Shown here: piece by piece, positions 1 through 9,107 of the stretch
Numbering within the stretch: the first letter of the stretch is position 1
Layout of the letters: the number at the start of each line of letters is the position of its first letter
Source of the DNA: Clostridiales bacterium
Lineage (GTDB): Bacteria; Bacillota; Clostridia; Oscillospirales; Oscillospiraceae
NCBI GenBank assembly: GCA_902362775.1
Contig: CABIXV010000006.1
Location: forward strand, 71,827-135,826
Direction: 5' to 3'
DNA length: 64,000 nucleotides
Translations under genes and position numbers: made by a program
Notes under the pieces: generated by a model
Told to the model about the DNA's origin: nothing
The model's input: only the letters and a program-made list of their open reading frames with translations
Databases searched by the model: none

Positions 1-851
1 GCGCCGACGTGTGGGCCAGTCCGAAGCAGTTTCAGTTGGATGACCGGGGCTGCCCGACCGAAGTGGCCGGGTGTCCCCCGGACGCCTTTTCTGAGGACGG
101 CCAGCTCTGGGGCAACCCCCTGTTTGACTGGGAACGGATGAAGCGGGACGGCTACCAGTGGTGGCTGCACCGCGTCGGCTATCAGTTATGCCTCTATGAC
201 GCGCTGCGCATCGACCACTTCCGGGGTTTCGAGTCCTATTACGCCATCCCTTACGGGGACACCACCGCCCGCAACGGCCGCTGGCGGCCCGGCCCCGGCC
301 TGGATTTTTTCCAGGCGGTGAACAGCGCCCTGGGGAAACAGAACATCGTCGCTGAGGACCTTGGCTTTCTCACTCCGGAGGTCCACCGCCTGCTGGAAGA
401 GACCGGCTATCCTGGAATGAAGGTATTGGAGTTCGCCTTTGGCAGCCGGGAGCTGGGCAGCGCCTATCTGCCCCACTGCTACCCCACCAACTGCGTGGTC
501 TACACCGGCACCCACGACAATGACACCATCCGCGGCTGGATGGCCTCCGCCCCCCGGAAAGAGGCCGCCTTTGCCAAGGAGTATCTGCGCCTGAGCCGCA
601 GGGAGGGATACCACTGGGGGATGATGCGGGCGGCCTGGGCCTCCCCCGCCGGTCTGGCCGTGGTCCAGATGCAGGACCTGCTGGGCCTGGGCTCCGAGGC
701 CCGAATGAACATTCCCTCCACCCTGGGCGGTAACTGGCAGTGGCGCGCCCTTCCCGGCAGCTACGGCCCTAAGCTGGCCCGGCGGCTTCACCGGGAGATG
801 AAGGTATATCAGCGCCTTCCCAGTCAGAATGAAAATGGCGGGCCCCGCTGA
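1..851 (+). CDS. malQ: 4-alpha-glucanotransferase, C-terminal part (5' end outside window)
   Basis: Glycoside hydrolase family 77 enzyme (amylomaltase/disproportionating enzyme) that transfers alpha-1,4-glucan segments between maltodextrins in the cytoplasm. The gene enters the window already open. The visible frame begins with A-D-V-W-A-S-P, typical of the middle of MalQ. The three acidic active-site motifs are present: R-I-D-H-F-R-G-F with the nucleophile Asp, A-E-D-L-G with the acid/base Glu, and T-H-D-N-D-T with the stabilising Asp. The stop is at 849-851, followed by a hairpin shared with the convergent neighbour. Family proteins are about 500 residues, so roughly half is missing. The identification is firm; its operon context cannot be seen. 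Confidence 0.95.
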   Translation, partial: ADVWASPKQFQLDDRGCPTEVAGCPPDAFSEDGQLWGNPLFDWERMKRDGYQWWLHRVGYQLCLYDALRIDHFRGFESYYAIPYGDTTARNGRWRPGPGLDFFQAVNSALGKQNIVAEDLGFLTPEVHRLLEETGYPGMKVLEFAFGSRELGSAYLPHCYPTNCVVYTGTHDNDTIRGWMASAPRKEAAFAKEYLRLSRREGYHWGMMRAAWASPAGLAVVQMQDLLGLGSEARMNIPSTLGGNWQWRALPGSYGPKLARRLHREMKVYQRLPSQNENGGPR

Positions 852-905
852 ATGGAAATCCCAGCTTCTGTTACCGCCAGGTGTTCCGAGCTCTGTAACA
901 AAACG

Positions 906-935
906 CCGGAGCCGCCCCAAAAGGGGCGGCTCCGG
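906..935. terminator. Bidirectional terminator hairpin between malQ and the convergent flavoprotein gene
   Basis: A perfect 13-bp GC-rich stem (CCGGAGCCGCCCC pairing with its complement) closes on an AAAA loop. On the minus strand it is followed by CGTTTTG, giving a usable U-run. The two flanking genes converge on it. Confidence 0.8.
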
Positions 936-939
936 CACT

Positions 940-1998
940 TCATTTCAGCAGGGTCCGCTTGATATTGCCGGCAAAGCGGTCCAGCCTCTCCCCCACGCCT
1001 GGAGCGGCCAGGGCCTCCCCTGGGTCGTTGGCCCGCTCCAGCATGGCAAACTTCCCCGGCAGGAAAAAGGACTTGTTCATGTTCATGGCGGCAATGAGCT
1101 GGCGGGCCAGAATATCCCCGCCGGAATAGCCAGAAACCACGATGGCGAACAGGGCCTTGTCATAAAAGCGGGTCTGGCGGAACAGGGCGGTAAGCCGGTT
1201 CACAAAGGCGGTGAGGTTGGCGGACAGAGCGTCGTTGTAATTGGGGCACAGCATGACCACCCCCTGGCACCGGCGGACAGCGGGATAGACCTCCTGCTGC
1301 ATCAGCCCGCCGTAGAAGCACCCCCCCTTTTCTCCGAAGTGGAGGCACATGGTGTAGGGGCAGCCGGAGCAGTCGGACAGGGTGCCATTGCGCAAACCGA
1401 TTTCCGTATAAATAAACCGGTCCCCCAGCCGCTTTTTGGTCTGCTCCCACAGGGCCATGGTGTTGGAGGTATGGTGGCTGGAGGCGTGGAGCACCAACAG
1501 CTCCGGGCTGTCCTGGGTCAGATCAGCGGGCTGCTCCAGCCGTTCTGTCAGCTCCCGGGCGGCAGCCCGGTAGGCTCCCGCCAGGTCCGTTCCCAGATTA
1601 TTGGCCTGGACCTTGAAGTTGGACAGGTCTCCCGTCCCCTCCACCAGAGGGCGGCCCACAAAGGAACAGCCCGCCAGGTTGGCGGCCAGTGTCAGCTCGG
1701 CGGCGGCGGACTTGGTGTACAGGTGGGAGGCCCCGTCCACGATCAGTCCGGCAGTACAGCCCGCCAGCAGCTCCGGCTCCCGGCGCATCCGGGCCAGCAT
1801 CCTGACATACTCCAGGTTCACTCCCTCCGCCCCCAGAGGCAGGGCGAAGAGGAGCCTCTGGTCCTCTAGCCTCTCCAGCTCCTCCGCGGTGCGGATGGTC
1901 CTCCCCGCCCGGCCCGCCAGGGCGTGGGCGAGAATGCCGGACAGGCGGGTGTCCGCCTCCGGCCGGTCAGGGTATGGATGAATCAAAACGAGGGACAT
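940..1998 (-). CDS. Iron-sulfur-flavoprotein-like NAD(P)H-dependent oxidoreductase, 352 aa
   Basis: The C-terminal half (about residues 165-352) looks like the NADPH-dependent FMN reductase/iron-sulfur flavoprotein family. A Rossmann-like start (L-L-V-L-H-A-S-S) leads to a cysteine cluster C-S-G-C-P-Y-T-M-C and a further cysteine, and then to the M-L-C-P-N-Y-N-D segment near the flavin site. The N-terminal half resembles a second flavodoxin-like domain without the cysteines. I chose ATG 1998 because it follows GAAGG at good spacing; a longer open frame upstream lacks a ribosome site. Substrate unknown. The start region is partly repeated at 2478-2520. Confidence 0.75.
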   Translation of the reverse strand: MSLVLIHPYPDRPEADTRLSGILAHALAGRAGRTIRTAEELERLEDQRLLFALPLGAEGVNLEYVRMLARMRREPELLAGCTAGLIVDGASHLYTKSAAAELTLAANLAGCSFVGRPLVEGTGDLSNFKVQANNLGTDLAGAYRAAARELTERLEQPADLTQDSPELLVLHASSHHTSNTMALWEQTKKRLGDRFIYTEIGLRNGTLSDCSGCPYTMCLHFGEKGGCFYGGLMQQEVYPAVRRCQGVVMLCPNYNDALSANLTAFVNRLTALFRQTRFYDKALFAIVVSGYSGGDILARQLIAAMNMNKSFFLPGKFAMLERANDPGEALAAPGVGERLDRFAGNIKRTLLK

Positions 1999-2042
1999 GA
2001 GATCGCCTTCTTCAAAAGTTGATGTGCTGGGAATCGGAAAAC

Positions 2043-2450
2043 TCAGCCCTTTCTCAGGGGCGGCCGCTGGCTGTCCACGACAGGGGACAGGGACCCCAGG
2101 GTGGTAAGCGCCACGACAACAAAGAGGTGGAGCGCCACATTGGGGAGCGTAAAGTCTTCGGTATTGGACACCTCGCCAAACTCCATCAAGAACCGGCAGG
2201 CCAGCCCCAGCAACGTCATACCGAGGGCCAGGGCGGCTGATCTCCGCACCTTGCACCGGCTATGCAGCACACCCAGAATCTGCCCGATTTCATAGTAAAA
2301 GAAGCAGAGCGCTAACAGCAAATACCAGCTGCCAAACCGCCGCCCTGTGGTGAAATTGTGGATAGGGAAGCCGAAGCAACCGAAAAACACCAGACAAGCA
2401 CACAGACCGATAAGCCAGCGGATAGGGTGGGCCAAAATTTTTTCTCTCAT
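2043..2450 (-). CDS. Small integral membrane protein, 135 aa, unknown function
   Basis: About four hydrophobic helices (near residues 12-30, 40-58, 72-90 and 100-118) separated by short basic loops; no catalytic motif recognised. The start ATG at 2450 is preceded by a strong AAGGAGG site at ideal spacing, which argues for a real gene. It lies between a flavoprotein gene and another small membrane protein gene on the same strand. Function unknown. Confidence 0.6.
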   Translation of the reverse strand: MREKILAHPIRWLIGLCACLVFFGCFGFPIHNFTTGRRFGSWYLLLALCFFYYEIGQILGVLHSRCKVRRSAALALGMTLLGLACRFLMEFGEVSNTEDFTLPNVALHLFVVVALTTLGSLSPVVDSQRPPLRKG

Positions 2451-2477
2451 GGAGTACCTCCTTTATAATCCAGGGCA

Positions 2478-2520
2478 AAGTAAGGGACATAAAATCGCCT
2501 TCTTTCAAGGTAGGATGTCC
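2478..2520 (-). repeat. Partial duplication of the flavoprotein gene's start region
   Basis: Read on the minus strand, this segment carries GAAGGCGATTTTATGTCCCT, closely matching the translation start of the flavoprotein gene at about 1985-2027 (GAAGGCGATCTCATGTCCCT), with similar bases further upstream. The duplicated start encodes M-S-L-T-L and then runs into the small membrane gene in another frame. It looks like a remnant of a duplicated or replaced gene start. Confidence 0.5.
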
Positions 2521-2548
2521 GCATGGTAAAACAAAGCAGCTGACCAAG

Positions 2549-2779
2549 TTATTTTTTCCTGATCTTGGTATATACCCAGAACAAGAGCTCAAGGATGCCC
2601 CACACCAGCAAGGCGGACAGAATGGCCGAAACGACAATACCCTCCTCAGTGCTGGGAAAAAGTCCACCCGGAATCATACCAGGTTCCAGCTCAGGGGGAT
2701 TAAACCCACGCTTCAGCTGGATGAAAAACACAAGCAGAATGACAATAGAAATCAGAGTGTCTTTTTTGCTCCGTTTCAT
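2549..2779 (-). CDS. Small two-helix membrane protein, 76 aa
   Basis: Contains a hydrophobic segment at about residues 9-22, a Pro/Gly-rich loop (P-P-E-L-E-P-G-M-I-P-G-G) and a second helix at about 48-70, ending in a basic tail. The start ATG 2779 follows AAGGAGGACAGA at good spacing. Function unknown; neighbour genes give no clear clue. Confidence 0.6.
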   Translation of the reverse strand: MKRSKKDTLISIVILLVFFIQLKRGFNPPELEPGMIPGGLFPSTEEGIVVSAILSALLVWGILELLFWVYTKIRKK

Positions 2780-2857
2780 TCTGTTCTGTCCTCCTTATTA
2801 CAGTAAATGTTAAAAAGAGGCCGGGCGGAAAAGGCTAGACTTCGAGGACGCCGCTCT

Positions 2858-4096
2858 CTACAAGATCTCTTTCAGGTGTTCCGCCGCGTCCTTAATATGC
2901 CCAAACAGAGGGTCCGGGATCTGGGGCAGCAGCTCTGTTTCGATTCCTGCCGGGGTATAACGGTTTTTCACCCCCATATAGACCCCGTCCAGAAAGACAG
3001 AACCGCAGTGCCACTCCCCCCGGAGAGTAAGCAGCAGAGACAGGGCCCCGGAGGACAGAGCGGGGGCCACATAGGGCTTAAAGCCGATCTCCCGCATCTT
3101 CAGATTGGCAGTGACGGTGAGGCGGGTCAGCTCCTGGGAGATGGCCTCATCATAATGTTTGATGGAGTTGGCGATGGTCAGCCCGGTGCCGTGGGGCCCA
3201 AAGGACCGGCCCTCTGTCAGAAAGGAGGCGAATCTGGCGTCCCGCTTGGCAAAGTAGGCCGCCCGGGCGTTCATCACCCCCAGGCCGAAGCCCTGTACCT
3301 GCTCCGGCCGCAGGCCGAGGCCGTCCCAGTTCCCATTCTCGTCCCGGTTGCTCTCCAGATAGGCGGTTTTGGCCAGGGGGTCCACCGGGTCGGACACCGC
3401 GCACCACAGTCCCTGAAACTTCTTCTCCCGCGCCATGCGGGCGTAGCCCTTGACGATGGCGGCGTTTGCCTCGAACTGGGCCATCCGCACATCCTTCACC
3501 TGGGAGCCCACCGGGGGAATACCACGGGAGGCCACAAAGACGAACAGGTCACAGTCAAAGAGATTTTCCGGAGAAATGATCTCCACCTCGGGGAAGGCGC
3601 TGTACTCCCAGGGCAGGGAGATCTGCCCCATCTCGAACTCCCACCGGGCGGTGATCTGGTCGGACAGGTCACAGATACCGATGGAGGAGATCACATCTCC
3701 CCCCAGCAGCTTCAGCCCGGTGAGCAGAGTGGAGCCCACATCACCGATGGCCAGGAGATTCACCCGTTTTTTCCCTTCTTTGGGGGAGGCGGCGAGGAGG
3801 GCCTCCCACCCCGCCCGGCCAGGGTTGACGGCGGTGAGCCGCCCCTCTGTGATGGCGGCAGACAGGGCCGGGTCCGCCTCCACCCAGGGCAGGCGGGAGG
3901 CGTCCAGCGCCTCCAGCCCGTGGCCGGCCAGCAGCTGGCCGGGGTGGTTTACCCGGAACGAGCCCCGGCCCAGAACCGGATCTCCGGGCACCAGGGCAAA
4001 AATAGGGCCGTCGGCGGCAGGATCGGTTTCAGGGCCGAAGCCCTCCAGAGGGGCTGGAGAAACCAGGGCAGCCCCTTTCCAGCGGTAATAATACAT
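2858..4096 (-). CDS. Lactate/malate-dehydrogenase-like NAD-binding protein, 412 aa
   Basis: A central dinucleotide-binding segment (N-L-L-A-I-G-D-V-G-S-T-L-L) is followed by a strand ending in D (I-C-D-L-S) and by a Rossmann-type layout. I infer a relationship to lactate/malate dehydrogenases, but about 120 extra N-terminal residues and poor match to the catalytic Arg/His motifs make substrate and activity uncertain. I chose ATG 4096, about six bases after AGGTG, over the GTG 9 bases upstream. It is followed by the small membrane genes and preceded by the long nucleotidyltransferase fusion on the same strand. Confidence 0.6.
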   Translation of the reverse strand: MYYYRWKGAALVSPAPLEGFGPETDPAADGPIFALVPGDPVLGRGSFRVNHPGQLLAGHGLEALDASRLPWVEADPALSAAITEGRLTAVNPGRAGWEALLAASPKEGKKRVNLLAIGDVGSTLLTGLKLLGGDVISSIGICDLSDQITARWEFEMGQISLPWEYSAFPEVEIISPENLFDCDLFVFVASRGIPPVGSQVKDVRMAQFEANAAIVKGYARMAREKKFQGLWCAVSDPVDPLAKTAYLESNRDENGNWDGLGLRPEQVQGFGLGVMNARAAYFAKRDARFASFLTEGRSFGPHGTGLTIANSIKHYDEAISQELTRLTVTANLKMREIGFKPYVAPALSSGALSLLLTLRGEWHCGSVFLDGVYMGVKNRYTPAGIETELLPQIPDPLFGHIKDAAEHLKEIL

Positions 4097-4166
4097 ACAG
4101 ATCACCTGTCCTTTTTACAGTTTCAGCGGTTGGGACACAGGGGGCACAAGCGTGGCAGCTCCGCTG

Positions 4167-7100
4167 TCATCCGTTTTGACGGAGAAGCTGCTCCAGGTCG
4201 TTCTCCAGATAGACGGAGGGGGACAAATTGGGGTCGTAGCTCAGGCAGGTGCCCTTGTCCGGGCACAGGGGCAGGACGACCGCCTCTGGCAGCCGGGACA
4301 GGGTCAGGTTGCGGCCATAGAGGACCCGGTACTCCCGCTCCAGCACCCGCATCACATCCAGAGCGGCCTCCAGGCAGGTGCGTGACAGTTGAAAGACAGC
4401 TTCCCGACCGCACTCATCCTGGTAGGGCGGCGCCGCATAGGGCAGGATATGGTTGATGCCCGGCAGCAGCCCCGGCACCGGGGAGGCGGGCCGGCGGACC
4501 GTATTGCCGCCGATAAAGGGATACAGGGTGGCCTCTACGAACCACTGGCGCAGCCGGGGCAGGAAGTAGACGCAGTCCACCGGCCGGTCCCAGGAGCGCA
4601 TCAAATCCCGGCCATAGCCGGACAGGATACCCACCAGCACCATACGGATATCCACCCCCTCTTGGCGAAGGATGGGGTCCAGACTCCCCATCCGGAAGCC
4701 GGGGTGCATCAGGTCGTCCACCAGGATAACCGGGCGATTGAAAGACTTGATGGTGCGGATCTGGCTGGGGATGGGGGCATAGTATGGGAACGCCTCCATC
4801 ACGCTCTCCGACAGGTCAGGCGTAAACACCTTGTCGGTGTGGATGGTCTTGGTCACCGTGTTGGGCACAATCTTTCCCCGGAGCATCTTGCCGAAGGGGA
4901 CACACATATCCTCGCCCAGCGTCCTGGGGGTGGTGGGGGTGGCGGGGACATTGTTATAGGCCGTGATTTTCTCCAGCAGGCGGTGGTGGATGATATCGGT
5001 GGACAAAGTCAGCACCAGGCAGCCGGGATAAAGGCCGGTCATAGCCCGCTGGAGCCGCTCGTGCCCGCGGCGGATAGCGGACAGCACCCTGGGATTGCCG
5101 GACAGAGGCTCCTGAATGGTGGTCTCCAAATTCTGGATAAGCACTGTGGGCGTCCGCATATCCACCTCCCAGATGGCGGTACCGCCCCCCTCCCGGTCCA
5201 CAAAGCCGGACCGGGACAGGATGTCGCCCAGCTCCTGAGGCAGCTTTCCGTCGTGGGGGGAGAACACGGCGTAAACATACTCCTCCTCCAGAGCTCGGGC
5301 CAGCAGTTCGCTCAGGATGAGCTGGCCGTAGTCCTTATGCCGGTCGGTCCGGTCGGCAGACAGGGTAGTAATAAGCAGCACCTTTCCCCCCGCCCGCAGC
5401 CGCAGGCGGTCCGCCAGCCGCGGGTCCTCGGTAGCCGGGAACAGGTCGGAGGAGGCCAGATAGCGGTAGCTGGCATAGCCCAGCAGCTTCCCTTCCTCCC
5501 CGGTACGGTGGAGAAGGAGAAGCTGGTCCCCCTTCCGGATAATGGCGGAGCGCAGGGCCTCCCCCTCGGGATGACCGGCGGTGATGTCCGCCAGCAGCAG
5601 CGGGGAGGGGTCCTTCACCCACTGGAACTCCAAGTCCCCGGCATAGAGCAGGGGCTTGTCCTGGCTGTCCCGGAGGTAGAGGCCGTTTTGATAGATAAAG
5701 TCCTGAATGACCGGGTCGATGAAGTTGGAAATGTCCCGGTTCAGGTCCACGTTCTCCCGGATGCGGGAGGAGCTGATGTCCTCCAGATGGTGGGGCAGCT
5801 GGAGCTGAATGACCCGCCCCGTGATGGGCAGGGGCTGCGGCAGCTCCGCCTCTCCCGCCCGGCGAAAGATGACGTGGTCCATGTGGTGGATGGAGAAGGG
5901 CCTGGGCTCCGTTTTGTAAGAGGACGCGTTGGCCACCACATCGCTGCCCGCCACGATATAGACCTGCTGACCGGGGAACAGCTCCACCAGCCGCTTCAGG
6001 TCCCTGGGATTGGCGATATTCACCGGGATGTCGTCCGGGAACAGGTGGACGTGGAAGTCCCCGGCAATAGACAGGTTGACGATCTGCCGGCGGACCAGGT
6101 GGGGCTGGGCCTTCTTGGACCAGGAGAACTCGTCCACAGCCAGATAGACCTCGAACCCCAGGTCCCGGATGGCGTGGACGATGCCCTTGTGGGACAGGGT
6201 GAAGGGGTCAAAGGTGCCAGGGAAAAAGGCGATCTTCGTGGGGCAGGAGAACTGAAAAGGCCCTTGGTCCAACCGCCGCAGGGCGATGAATCTGTTGATA
6301 TGGGCCAGGGCGGCGGCCCGGTAGAAGAAGGTCAAGCCGCTGTGCCCCGTGGTCTCCTGTGTCAGGAAAAGGAGCTTACGGTAGCACAGGGCAAAGAGCC
6401 GGGCCTTCTCCTCCATGTCCAGGATGGGGGACTCAAAGAGGAGCTTGCCAGTCACCAGCAGGGCCTCCTGCCGCACTGCCTCCCGATAGTGGGCCAGCCC
6501 CTGGAGAAGCAGTCCCAGCAGCTCCTGCCGCCGGCCCTCGTAGTGCTTGTCCGGCTCAGGAAAGCGATCCCGGTAGGCGGGATAGTGCTGTAAGAGGACT
6601 CCAATAGTATTCAGGGCGCCGGATACGGCGGAGTCGTTGGGGGAGCCCAGCAGCCCCTTGAGCCAAAGTACCTGCTCGTCCAGCTCAGAGGGGTAAAGAT
6701 AGAGGGCGGCCTCCCCCAGGTATTGGGGGATATATTTGGATATCTCGTACTGTCCCATCTCCAGCCCTTTGCCCAGCTCCACCACTACCTCGTTGCGCTG
6801 GTCCCGGCGCAGCAGGGACAGAGTGCGTACCAGGGCGGAGCCGGCGGTATGCCGGACCACCACCCGCTCAGATACCTTGACCAGGTTGGAAAAGTGGGTG
6901 GCGATGTGAAGAATATGGGTGCGCATCCCGTATTCCACCTGGTCCCGGAGCAGCTCCACGCCGGCCACCTTGACGATCCAGGGGGTGGCCGTCTTCAGGT
7001 TGTCCAAAAAGACCTCGCTGGTGATGTCCAACTGGTACAGAGTCTGCTCCAGAGGGGTGGCGTCCTCCCCGGCCCGGCTTAAGATCTTATACTTCAGGAA

Positions 7101-8966
7101 AATTGTGGTCAGCTGGTCGGAGCCAGTCTGTCGGGCCACCTGGGCGATGCGGGCCATCTGGGGATGGCTCCGAGGGATGGACCGCTCCGCCTCCCGCAGG
7201 AACTCCAGGGCGGCGGTGACCAGGCGCAGGTCGTCGGACCTGATAAAGTGGGCGGCAAACTCGATCAGCCTGCCACGGATGTCATCTCCGTAGTATTGGG
7301 GCGGCAGGTAACGTACCGCATCCAGCAGGGTAAAGGCGGTGTCTGGGATGGTGTCCTCTGGGGTCTCAAAATAGCGCAGAAAGGCCCCCAGGAACCGGGG
7401 AATATCTCCCGGCCGGGCGTGGTCCAGCATAGAACCGATGACCAGCTTCAGAGTATAGCCGATGTGGGATCGCTGCTGGGGGGTGGTCTTGTGGTCTGGA
7501 AAAATGATCATGTCCAGATACTGCTCCCACAGGGTAAAGGGTACCTCCTCCGCTGGGTCGCTCTGGGCGTCGGCGGGCACCTCCTTGCGGTACACCAGGT
7601 GGAAACGGGCGATCAGCTGGCCGATGAGTCCACCGGCCTGGCGGCGGATATCACCCTCACGGTGCATCAGCAGCTCATAGAGGAAGGACAGGGCCTGGGT
7701 CTTCTGCCGGACAGACAGATAGGTAAAATATTCCTCAAAGATATTCAGATAGGCCCGCAGCTGCTGCCAGCTCTTGACAGAGCGGGCCTCCTCGATGATG
7801 TTGCCAAACTTCTGCTCGTTGGACAGCATGTGCATCAGCCGCAGATTGTGATCCACCGACAGCAGGATCAGCCCCTCCAGCGTTTCCTCCGGGTCCATGA
7901 GTGCCGGGTCCTTGTGGGGCAGCGGAGGCTGGGGGCGGCCAGTGAGGTCCACGTCTACCCCCAGTGAACGCATATAGTCCTCGAAGTCATGGAGCTTTCC
8001 ATAGACGAACTCATACCGGCGGCGCTTCTCATAGTCCACATTGTCCAGCTTGGACAGAATGACCTGGAAGGACTGATCCAGGGGAAAGATGGTGGTCACC
8101 TCGTTTCCCTCCTGGTCCCGCTCCTGCTTGCAGCGGAAGTCGGCGTAGATAAGAAGCAGGGACTCCACGGACAGGGACTCCAACTCCAGGTCCCAGGTCG
8201 AGTGGTTGGAGGCGATGTGACTCACCGCCTCCATCTTCCGGCCCAGCAGCCACTGGTCAGTATAGTAATAGTGGAGGTAGGGCACCCGCTCCCCAGGCCG
8301 GCAGCCGAATTTGCCCACATCGTGGGCAGCGGCCGCGGCGGAGATCAGGGCCAGATCCACGTCCACCTGAGCCTCCGCCAGACCTCTGGCCGCCGTCATA
8401 GCGATATAGTGAACGCCGGCAATATGATTCAGGGCACGGAAGGGAGTAACCTCCAATCCCATCCGCATCAGTTCGTAGACGAACTCCTCCCGCCACGCAG
8501 CCAGAAACCAGCGGTACTCCTTTGCCTGGTCGCAGAGGGAGTACTCCTCCTCCGTCAAAAACTGGAAGTCCAGCATTGGGTCAAAGGGCAGGGCAGCCCG
8601 CTCATGGTCCAGCAGGACCTGGAGTACGGTGAGATAGAACTCCGCCCCCTGGGCATACCGGCCGGCCTCCGGCGCAAAGCCGTTTTCTGGGAACATCAGC
8701 CGGCACACATACTGATAGATAAAGGGCTCCCACCCCTTCTCCGGTCCCTGGGGACAGAGACGCTCCAGGACCGGGGCGCACAGCTCCAGCACCCGTACGC
8801 AGCTCAACCGCTCCCGGATGGGAAACAGGGCCGCCAGGCTCTCGGCCATGCCGCAGGACTTCAGCAGGGCCTGGGCGGCCTTTCGGTTGGGAATCGCGGC
8901 CAGCTTTCGGGATACCAGGGCCTCGGCGATCTCGCCGGTGATCTGACGAATCAGCTTGTCATTCAT
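4167..8966 (-). CDS. 1599-aa multidomain fusion: HD domain, helical repeats, NadD-like nucleotidyltransferase, GNAT-like and phosphoribosyltransferase-like domains
   Basis: Domain order by motif. An HD hydrolase-like region spans about 175-330, with His181/His186 and H215-D216-V-G-K. A long alpha-helical stretch resembling HEAT-type repeats spans about 370-890. A nucleotidyltransferase domain spans about 908-1100, with G-T-F-D-P-F-T-L-S-H (917-926, the T/HxxH signature) and I-S-S-S-R-I-R (1064-1070), as in NadD/CoaD enzymes. A GNAT-like region spans about 1110-1270. The C-terminal region holds V-I-L-V-D-D-L-M-H-P-G-F-R (1413-1425), like a PRPP-binding loop. The start at 8966 follows GAAAGGCGGG. 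NadD plus phosphoribosyltransferase motifs suggest nucleotide or NAD-related chemistry, but no substrate can be assigned. The frame is intact throughout. Confidence 0.8.
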   Translation of the reverse strand: MNDKLIRQITGEIAEALVSRKLAAIPNRKAAQALLKSCGMAESLAALFPIRERLSCVRVLELCAPVLERLCPQGPEKGWEPFIYQYVCRLMFPENGFAPEAGRYAQGAEFYLTVLQVLLDHERAALPFDPMLDFQFLTEEEYSLCDQAKEYRWFLAAWREEFVYELMRMGLEVTPFRALNHIAGVHYIAMTAARGLAEAQVDVDLALISAAAAAHDVGKFGCRPGERVPYLHYYYTDQWLLGRKMEAVSHIASNHSTWDLELESLSVESLLLIYADFRCKQERDQEGNEVTTIFPLDQSFQVILSKLDNVDYEKRRRYEFVYGKLHDFEDYMRSLGVDVDLTGRPQPPLPHKDPALMDPEETLEGLILLSVDHNLRLMHMLSNEQKFGNIIEEARSVKSWQQLRAYLNIFEEYFTYLSVRQKTQALSFLYELLMHREGDIRRQAGGLIGQLIARFHLVYRKEVPADAQSDPAEEVPFTLWEQYLDMIIFPDHKTTPQQRSHIGYTLKLVIGSMLDHARPGDIPRFLGAFLRYFETPEDTIPDTAFTLLDAVRYLPPQYYGDDIRGRLIEFAAHFIRSDDLRLVTAALEFLREAERSIPRSHPQMARIAQVARQTGSDQLTTIFLKYKILSRAGEDATPLEQTLYQLDITSEVFLDNLKTATPWIVKVAGVELLRDQVEYGMRTHILHIATHFSNLVKVSERVVVRHTAGSALVRTLSLLRRDQRNEVVVELGKGLEMGQYEISKYIPQYLGEAALYLYPSELDEQVLWLKGLLGSPNDSAVSGALNTIGVLLQHYPAYRDRFPEPDKHYEGRRQELLGLLLQGLAHYREAVRQEALLVTGKLLFESPILDMEEKARLFALCYRKLLFLTQETTGHSGLTFFYRAAALAHINRFIALRRLDQGPFQFSCPTKIAFFPGTFDPFTLSHKGIVHAIRDLGFEVYLAVDEFSWSKKAQPHLVRRQIVNLSIAGDFHVHLFPDDIPVNIANPRDLKRLVELFPGQQVYIVAGSDVVANASSYKTEPRPFSIHHMDHVIFRRAGEAELPQPLPITGRVIQLQLPHHLEDISSSRIRENVDLNRDISNFIDPVIQDFIYQNGLYLRDSQDKPLLYAGDLEFQWVKDPSPLLLADITAGHPEGEALRSAIIRKGDQLLLLHRTGEEGKLLGYASYRYLASSDLFPATEDPRLADRLRLRAGGKVLLITTLSADRTDRHKDYGQLILSELLARALEEEYVYAVFSPHDGKLPQELGDILSRSGFVDREGGGTAIWEVDMRTPTVLIQNLETTIQEPLSGNPRVLSAIRRGHERLQRAMTGLYPGCLVLTLSTDIIHHRLLEKITAYNNVPATPTTPRTLGEDMCVPFGKMLRGKIVPNTVTKTIHTDKVFTPDLSESVMEAFPYYAPIPSQIRTIKSFNRPVILVDDLMHPGFRMGSLDPILRQEGVDIRMVLVGILSGYGRDLMRSWDRPVDCVYFLPRLRQWFVEATLYPFIGGNTVRRPASPVPGLLPGINHILPYAAPPYQDECGREAVFQLSRTCLEAALDVMRVLEREYRVLYGRNLTLSRLPEAVVLPLCPDKGTCLSYDPNLSPSVYLENDLEQLLRQNG

Positions 8967-9107
8967 AGTGGGCCCGCCTTTCTCCGCGCCCGTGTGGCAC
9001 GGGATACTATTGTAAAAAGTGTAACACATCCCTGCCGGTTTGGAAAGTGTGTCCGGCCGAGAAAATGGCCACACGCTGGGAGGCTGCGGGACGGGGCGGC
9101 CCGCATC

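Noticed and set aside
2807..4456. 549-codon plus-strand open frame
   Set aside because: Antisense to the dehydrogenase-like and fusion genes, low-complexity Gly/Pro/His/Gln composition, no ribosome site; a typical shadow in GC-rich DNA.
4389..6593. 734-codon plus-strand open frame opposite the 1599-residue fusion gene
   Set aside because: Composition typical of an antisense frame and no recognisable domain; the minus-strand protein has clear motifs throughout.
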